64,000 nucleotides of DNA from Carnegiea gigantea. Its lineage: Eukaryota; Streptophyta; Magnoliopsida; Caryophyllales; Cactaceae. Made by a program: the position numbers and the translations under genes. Below the pieces are notes generated by a model. The model was not told the origin of the DNA. It saw only the letters and a program-made list of their open reading frames with translations, and did not search any database. Position 1 is the stretch's first letter; each line of letters begins with the position of its first letter. The stretch is from NCBI GenBank assembly GCA_029747015.1, contig JAKOGI010000578.1, forward strand, positions 334,501-398,500. Reading direction: 5' to 3'. Shown piece by piece: positions 58,501 through 64,000 of the stretch.

Positions 58501-61500
58501 CTTATGTGCCAAAAGAGCTAGGCAAGGAAAGGGAAAATTCGAACATGGGAGAAAATGAGAGCCAAACTTAAAGCCCGTTTCTTACCCCCATCTTACCTAC
58601 AAGATAACTACTCCCAACTTCACAACCTTGTCCAAGGTAACATGAGTGTTGAGGAGCATACTAGGGAGTTTGAGAAGTTGTTAATCAAGTGTGACTTGAG
58701 AGAGCCCGAAGAGCAAACCATAGTGAGATATTTGGGTGGGTTAGATCCTAGGTATGCCCATGTGGTAGAATTGCAACAATATACTACCTTTGATGAAGTG
58801 TGTGTCTTAGCCCATAAAGTGGAACAACAAAGAAAATCCAAGCTCCTCAAAAGAGAACCTCTCAAACCCTTTCCCGAGAGCCAACCCTTCAACAAGGGGA
58901 GCTCTTCCTCACCTTCTAAACCCACGGTTCCAACCCCTTCCACCACACAAAAGAACCAAGCTCCTCAAAAGAGCCTAACCCTTCCAAACCGTCCAAACCC
59001 CACAACCTTGAACACAAAAAGATGTTTTAAGTGTGAAGGTCTAGGCCACATAGCCTCGGAATGTCCAAATAGGAGAGTCATCTCCTTGGCCGAATGGGAA
59101 GCGACTAAGGAGGAAAAGGAGGAGGAGGATAAGGAGGTGTATTTCATGGAGGAGGTCGTGGAGGAAGCGGACGAAGGAGAGTTACTTGTGTTGAGGAGAG
59201 CCTTGAGTAGCCATAAAGGAGACAAGGAGGACCAAAGGGAAGACCTATTTCACACAAGATGCACGGTCCATAGCCAAGTGTGTTCCGTGATTATCGATGG
59301 TGGCAGTTGTGCGAACGTGGCCTCACTTAGCATGGTGAAGAAACTCAATCTCCAAGCCTCGGCTCACCCCCATCCTTACAACATCCAATGGCTCAATCAA
59401 GGCAAAGGATTGCAAGTAAATTCTAGGTGCTTGATTTCATTTTCCATTGGTAAAAGTTACCAAGATGAGTTGTGGTGCGACATAATCCCCATGGATGCAT
59501 GTCATCTTTTGTTGGGAAGGCCATGGTTGTTTGACCGAAAGGTAATGCATGATGGCTATTTGAATACTTATACCTTTCAAAAGATGGAAAGAGGATCACC
59601 CTTGCCCCCCTAAGCCCATCCCAACTCCACAAAATTAAGCCCCAAAAGAACCGAGAGCATTCGGACTTACTCCTCACTACTAAAGAGCTACTTCTCAAGG
59701 TCTCACACCATGAGTTCAAGGACAATTTGAGGGCAAATTCTCCTCAACAAGGGGAGGATGATGGAGATCCACCCGTGACCATGAATACCCACCCTCAAGG
59801 TGGTCCAAAACAATCAGATTCAATGGCTAAAGTGCCAAAGACATGCCTAGTTTGCCTTAGTCATTTTCAGCCTTCATCCTGTTTTCAGTCCGTGAACAAG
59901 CCCGGTTTTGCACACATTATTACGTGACCTTCCGATGGATATGACTGGGATGCAGGAGGCCTAACTTTAAGTTTAAGATGTGTTCTTTCCAATAAGACCG
60001 ATTGCAAGTCATTTGGAGGTCATTTGCTACCTCAAATCAGCTGTTGAAGTCAAGTGCTCAAAACTGTTTCAGTTTTGCCCAGTTCTGGAAATGGGTCTGT
60101 TTGGACGACCAAAGCTTCTCCATTTGGACTGAAACTTTTATGGCTTGAAAGTGCATTAATAATATTATCAAGTGGCCATAAAAAAACCTCAGCCAAATTA
60201 CACACCTAAGGAGCTATTAACCAGCAAATTAAGGGAAGAAACTCCCTTTTACCCGGGTAAAGACAGCCAGCTGCATGTTGTTCTTTTTGAGGTGCTTTTG
60301 CTCTTATCAAGGTTTAATCCACTTGCAAAGGTCATGATTAAATGCCTTGAAGCTGATTATGTCCTCCCAAGCCTCCCAAGTCGACAACTCAGCCTCAAGA
60401 TCAACAATTAAGTGTTGTCGAGCTACGGTTTAATCTAACCGTTTTTGGTGTTGTTTTGGTTTTCGGGTTTTAGCCTAGTTTAGCTTCTAATTTGACTTTG
60501 TAAGCTGAATGCTTGTGTTTAGGAGGATTATAAAACCTCCCTTGCTGCCTTGTATGTTCACAAGTTGATGCATTTGAATGAAGTTGAGCCTTAGCTCCTT
60601 TGAACTCTCAAAACTCTCTTCTAGCTTATCTCTATCTTTGGCCGGGTAGGGTGGTGATCTAGCAAGAGTCTTAACCTCTCTTTGGTGGTGTTTCTATATC
60701 TGAGGAGTTGTTAAGGGCCCCATTACTAAACTTGGTGGTGTTTCTGTATCCAAGTGAGGTGCTAGATTCGGTTCCACTCACAAAACTATCCTAGTTTGAG
60801 CTTGTGTTTACAAAGGAAGCTTGAATCCGTTTGTTCTCCTTACATTCTGATTTGGCTTGCTTTGGCTACCCCCCCCCCTTGAGGATACATCACAGTATAT
60901 CATCCGACTATCTTCCTTTCGCATTAGTCATTCTATTACGTCAGATGAAGACAAATTTCGTGTCTCTACTGACAGCTTGCAAAATTAATATTGTGAGGAA
61001 AAATAGTGTTATTTGCTTAGTTTAAAAAAGCCAGCCTTTAATAGTCATGATGGAAAAGGAAGAACCAAGAGAGGCTCACTCATTTGACGGAAAAGGAAGG
61101 TCTTTCCATCAGATAAATTGGTTCTTCCTCTTGTTCATGTTCAGGATGTGTGAAGGAGAATGGACCATTTAAATATTTAATATGTTGATACGGAATAATT
61201 GAGGACAAATTTTTGTGGAGAAAATACATTAGGGATCCTTAGTATTTGCTCTTCTCCTACATCTAGTGGACCCAATACAGACCCCCAACGTCATTGCTTA
61301 GAGATGATTCATATGATTAATATGATGAATGTAGCATCTTCCTAAAAGATTCGTCGAGGAGAACGGACTAGCGTCTAGAAGCTGTGATGTGACTGTCATT
61401 GATGAAAAAAGGAGATCGTGGCAAGTGAAGCTAAGGTACAAGAAGTGCGATGGACGGTCATGCATCAAGCAAGGTTGGAAAGCTTTTCAAGATGCAAATC

Positions 61501-61580
61501 ACTTCAAACCTGGAGATACTGTCAGGCTTCAGCTCCTTAGCGCTGGGAAATATCCCGTATTCAAATGCTGGAGTAAGTGA
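52515..61580 (+). CDS. REM-like transcription factor with four B3 DNA-binding domains
   Basis: Proposed exons are 52515-52574, 52703-53149, 53471-53708, 54577-54797, 55340-55577, 55935-56131 and 61335-61580. All have GT-AG borders and joint phases are consistent (phase 0, 0, 1, 0, 1, 0), giving 548 residues. The start MATNSDAFFQPLLPNFLNSF plus IPVAYLKKLE is the usual REM N-terminus. B3 domain 1 is in exon 2 (HWVVEIQGG, FRHSGNLLFHVSVF). Domains 2-4 are in exons 3, 5 and 7 (LPRQFVRANGLAFRRC, SWKVWL, GWKAFQVAN, LKPGDVIRLQLL and variants). Exons 4 and 6 are acidic linkers; exon 4 encodes a long Glu run. REM B3 proteins are nuclear and often reproductive-phase factors. The linker+B3 pair appears triplicated. 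Intron 6 (5.2 kb) holds a retroelement at 56552-60892. Expression and splicing are inferred. Confidence 0.82.
54150..54420. mobile_element. Possible truncated MITE in intron 3 of the B3 gene
   Basis: GGGGTGTATTCGAGTCGAAG followed by dense GAGCTC/GGCTCGG/CTCGGA motifs resembles one end of plant hAT-type MITEs with subterminal repeats. The opposite end and a target duplication were not found, so the call is weak. Confidence 0.35.
54592..54690. repeat. (GAG/GAA)n repeat inside coding exon 4
   Basis: About 30 GAR triplets in frame encode a poly-glutamate run in the linker between B3 domains 2 and 3. The equivalent exon 6 has a shorter, mixed Glu/Asp/Gly linker. Confidence 0.9.
56552..57677 (+). 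repeat. 5' LTR of the pol-less gypsy element
   Basis: 1126 bp. A TATA-like sequence GGATTATAAAACC lies at about 57312-57324, which would place the transcript start near 57345. An internal short duplication, TTGGTGGTGTTTCTGTATCC, occurs twice near 57470-57540. Confidence 0.92.
57682..57694 (+). promoter_or_regulatory. tRNA-Met primer-binding site
   Basis: TGGTATCAGAGCT starts five bases after the 5' LTR. Confidence 0.88.
57808..58015. repeat. Three tandem ~83-bp units with six GC-rich palindromes in the leader
   Basis: Each unit has a pair of inverted repeats of the forms GCACGGTCACCCCGTGCC and GCACGACCGTGCC, followed by a C-rich spacer (CTTTCCCGGCCACAT). Units begin near 57808, 57894 and 57974; the last is shorter and partly diverged (GCACGCCCGTGCC). 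The array lies between the primer site and gag and runs into the 5' end of the open frame. Confidence 0.85.
57989..59613 (+). pseudogene. Gypsy Gag-protease polyprotein with one frameshift
   Basis: Part 1 (57989-58558) has a coiled coil (MEEKFEALMKNYEALRQQNE), a Ser/Glu-rich spacer and the Gag start (IPEFEGKLGPDEFLEWLQTV). The first in-frame ATG suited to initiation is near 58061, as the frame upstream is leader. Part 2 (58555-59613) continues Gag (MSVEEHTREFEKLLIKCDLR, YLGGLDPRYAHVVELQ), a CCHC knuckle (CFKCEGLGHIASEC), an acidic spacer, and the protease with IIDGGSCANVAS and HLLLGRPWLFDRKVMHDGY. The frames overlap at ATGA; the join falls in an A-rich run near 58530-58540, so a one-base loss there best explains the break. 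All other motifs are intact, so the break is recent. Confidence 0.85.
59759..60892 (+). repeat. 3' LTR of the pol-less gypsy element
   Basis: 1134 bp and nearly identical to the 5' LTR; the length difference is mainly a longer C run near 60870 and a TAC insertion near 60029. It is preceded by a purine-rich tract (AACAAGGGGAGGA). Confidence 0.92.
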
Positions 61581-63021
61581 TCCCACTTCGGATCCCATTG
61601 CTGTTGATCTCACTTCTCTAAGTTTCCTGATCTAGTTTCCATTTCACTCCTAAAATGATATCTAGGGAGTACACCATTCCTAACTACTGTGTTTCGCTTT
61701 TGTGGAATTTTTTTTGAAATACATAGAAATTACTGTGCTTTTGGATCTAGCTGATATCCTTCTTCTATTGATGGACTGTGAATAGGGTTAAGCAGGGGAA
61801 GAAAATTAGCGTGAATTCATCAAGGATTAAATGACAAGTTTGTGCTTTTGAGGTTTCTGATATCGACATGGTTTCTACTTTTGAAGCAGTAGTGTTTTGG
61901 GATTTCCAGCTTTCAGGAAGGTAGGAGATATAAAATGCACGAGCAAAGAATGAATAGCAATGGATACGTTTTGTTTCTGAAGTATATCAGGGGCCCTGTG
62001 CTAACCTTTTTGGGGCTAACTACTCACAGCAGTGGGACAGAAATCACAGATTGACAAGCATGGTTATATGCCTTTGTTTATATTACTTGCGCTTTGGTGT
62101 AGTAGTTTGGAGGCTGAATTCTTGATTTGAACATAGGAGTCCAATGAATGCAGACATTGCTGAAAAATCATTTCAAAAATCCAATCTGTTTGTTTTGAGG
62201 ACGAATGCTTGAATCAATTCAAAACCTATATGTTATACTGGATTCTCATCCCAACAGGATTGAATTTAGGCAACGTTGTGCTTTGGTAATTATAATTTCA
62301 ATTAAAATAAAGCCAGCAATGTTTTACTCATTTTTGAGGGCAAATTTGGATTGAATTTAGGCAATTATACGCTTTGGTAATTGATTAATAATTTCAACTA
62401 AAACTCATGCGAGCTTAACCTTGCAATAAATGTCCCCAAAAAATAAAAAAGAAAATGTAATACTCATGCTCACACCACACGCATTTCCACCCAGAAAAGC
62501 GCAATGTAATCGTATCCAGTGATAATTCTGATAAAAGCTCTCTCAGCTTAAAAACGTGAGATTGTTAGCAACCAAGATTCCCTGTAATATTGAAACCCTG
62601 GACTTCCACCAGAAAATAATCAGTTCCTCCACCGATGTCTATCCACAAAAAGCGACCATCTCAAACCCAGTAACAAAAAGAAAACCCTGAGCTATTTATT
62701 TCTACTAATACTACCGCACTACTGCTAGTACTCTGATTCTAAATCCACGTCAGAGAGACATTGATCGCTCTTAAGTCAAAAAACAATCGGTTAATTTATA
62801 TTCACGAACAACGAACTTCCGCGGCTGCTGTTGCTGTTGCCTGCACCATATCCTGCCAAACAGTAAATTTCCATAACCACAGTCCTGACTTAGCATTGGC
62901 AAAAAAGACTTGGTCATCACAAAACAATCATCTCGCCCAATTGTGAATTAGAGGGTTGCCATCAATTTTCAGAGGATTTCATCACTTTCCGGATGTGAGG
63001 CTGCCAAATTCACAGGTTGTT
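61581..63021. other. Intergenic region between two convergent genes
   Basis: It holds the 3' UTR of the B3 gene on the left and, from about 62700, the probable 3' UTR of the minus-strand gene. No conserved coding frame, repeat array or RNA gene was recognised. Confidence 0.55.
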
Positions 63022-63892
63022 TCAATGCTCTGAGTGATCATTAGAAATGCAGGAATGGTTGGCAGACTTGCTGACCTCGACATAGTCCACGTCCATTTCA
63101 TCTGAAGATACCTCAATGCTGCCAGGGCCAATATCAACGTCCATCGCAGCACAGTCCATGTTATTACTTATTAGTTGAGAAGAAATAACAGGTCCATTAC
63201 CATTAACCATAGGGCTGAACTTACACCAAGCATGCTGCTCGCAAGCTACAGCCCCTTGGTCTCCCTTAACAGCATAGAAGCCATTGCCAGTCACATGGGG
63301 TCCTTCCTCAGACATGTGCTCTTCAAGTTTTCCGTTGGATTCAGAAACCCCATTGACAGTAGTATTTCGATCAGCTTTTTCACTACTTAACAAGGCAGTG
63401 GCTGAAGCATTGTATGATGTGTCAGTGCTTGCATCCACAACCAGGTCAGATGCACCGGTCAGATCAGGGCCTACACTAGATGACTGCTCACTTGGACAAT
63501 TAGGACAATCTGGAATTCCTCCATTAGCATGATTGTTGCCTGTAATGGGCACCTTAAAAGCATCTTCCCCGTTGGCTTCAATAGAAACTGGTAAACTTGA
63601 AGAATGATTGCCAGAATGGAAGTCTTGTTGTCTTCCATCAACAGATTCAGAATCAACTCTGGACAGCTGCCCCTTTTGGGTCTCGGTGTGGTCCGATTTT
63701 TCAATATCAGACAGTACATGGGGATAAGCAGAACTGCAACTGGGATTGGAGTAGGTTGGTTTTGAAGAATTTGAAGTAACAGAATTGGGCGGGCAACTAT
63801 TAGTCGCCTTAATGATGGCAGCCGTTTTGCCAGTTTCTTGCAGGTGTGTGCCAGATTCAAATGTCTTCAGGCATGTTGGTCGAGGAGAAACC
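63022..63892 (-). CDS. Last exon of an unrecognised Ser/Asn/Asp-rich plant protein
   Basis: On the minus strand a polypyrimidine tract and GGCATAG acceptor (63893-63899) precede a 290-codon open exon that ends in TAA/TGA-type stop codon at 63022. The protein part begins VSPRPTCLKTFESGTHLQET and is low in complexity, rich in Ser, Asn, Asp and Gly and apparently disordered. Near the C-terminus is the acidic MDVDIGPGSIEVSSDEMDVD segment, then SCISNDHSEH. There is no transmembrane segment or known domain. The exon length, absence of stops and clear splice site support a real gene whose upstream exons lie right of the window. Acidic Met-Asp repeats occur in nuclear regulators, but no function can be assigned. 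Confidence 0.68.
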
Positions 63893-64000
63893 CTATGCCA
63901 AAAAGGAGCAAAGAGAGAAAGAGAAGCAAATGTCAGCAAACAATAGGCATTAGATTAGCAGACTCTATGGAGACCAGTATAACGATGTCAACAAATTGTA

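Larger units (their letters stand above)
56552..60892 (+). mobile_element. Non-autonomous gypsy LTR element (gag-protease only) in a B3-gene intron
   Basis: The 4341-bp element has LTRs 56552-57677 and 59759-60892, ends TGATGGAG...ATACATCA, and a perfect 5-bp target duplication CAGTA (56547-56551, 60893-60897). The primer site is TGGTATCAGAGCT (57682-57694, tRNA-Met). It encodes Gag, knuckle and aspartic protease, then passes to a short tail (DNLRANSPQQGED) resembling the end of pol, so RT, RNase H and integrase are missing. The LTRs are almost identical, so the insertion is young. It lies in sense orientation in intron 6 of the B3 gene. Confidence 0.92.

Overview
This window is nuclear DNA of a flowering plant, most likely a eudicot. 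It has spliced genes with GT-AG introns, plant-specific families (REM-type B3 factor, plant mobile domain), Ty1/copia and Ty3/gypsy elements, hAT-type MITEs and endogenous caulimovirids. The species cannot be named from the sequence. All calls are from reading by eye; no database search was run.

Layout. (1) 1-3.8 kb: the 3' half of an SNM1/Apollo-type DNA-repair nuclease gene on the + strand, whose catalytic N-terminal exons lie outside the window. (2) About 5.5-48.6 kb: a nested transposon block. A degraded gypsy element (- strand) is split by an endogenous caulimovirid (copy A, + strand), which itself holds a 1.6 kb solo copia LTR. Next comes a copia integrase fragment carrying a hAT MITE, then a segment with a plant-mobile-domain pseudogene that is split by caulimovirid copy B (- strand). 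The copia reverse transcriptase fragment that follows is split by caulimovirid copy C (- strand). Copy C is split by an intact-LTR, pol-less Athila-like element (34193-42372), and that element is interrupted by another hAT MITE (38705-39439). A second degraded copia (44.7-48.6 kb) ends the block. (3) 48.6-52.2 kb: AT-rich intergenic DNA. (4) 52.5-61.6 kb: a B3-domain (REM-like) gene with seven exons and four B3 domains, apparently built by repeated duplication of a linker-exon plus B3-exon pair. Its last intron holds a second young pol-less gypsy-type element (56552-60892). (5) 63.0-64.0 kb: the last exon of an unrecognised gene on the - strand.

The three caulimovirid copies share one order: tRNA-Met primer site, small ORF, zinc-knuckle capsid region, 30K-type movement protein region, aspartic protease, reverse transcriptase/RNase H, an unrecognised C-terminal reading frame, then a TATA promoter and leader. 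There is no integrase and there are no LTRs. All three are riddled with stops and frameshifts and are fossils. Each is nevertheless bounded by an 8-10 bp direct repeat. For copies A and C the interrupted retrotransposon reading frame resumes exactly across the join, which is unexpected for integrase-less viruses.

The other standout is that the two unrelated pol-less elements both carry about six tandem hairpin-forming palindromes of the form GGCACG...CGTGCC, one set in the LTR and one in the untranslated leader. This is a candidate shared RNA packaging/dimerisation or protein-binding signal.
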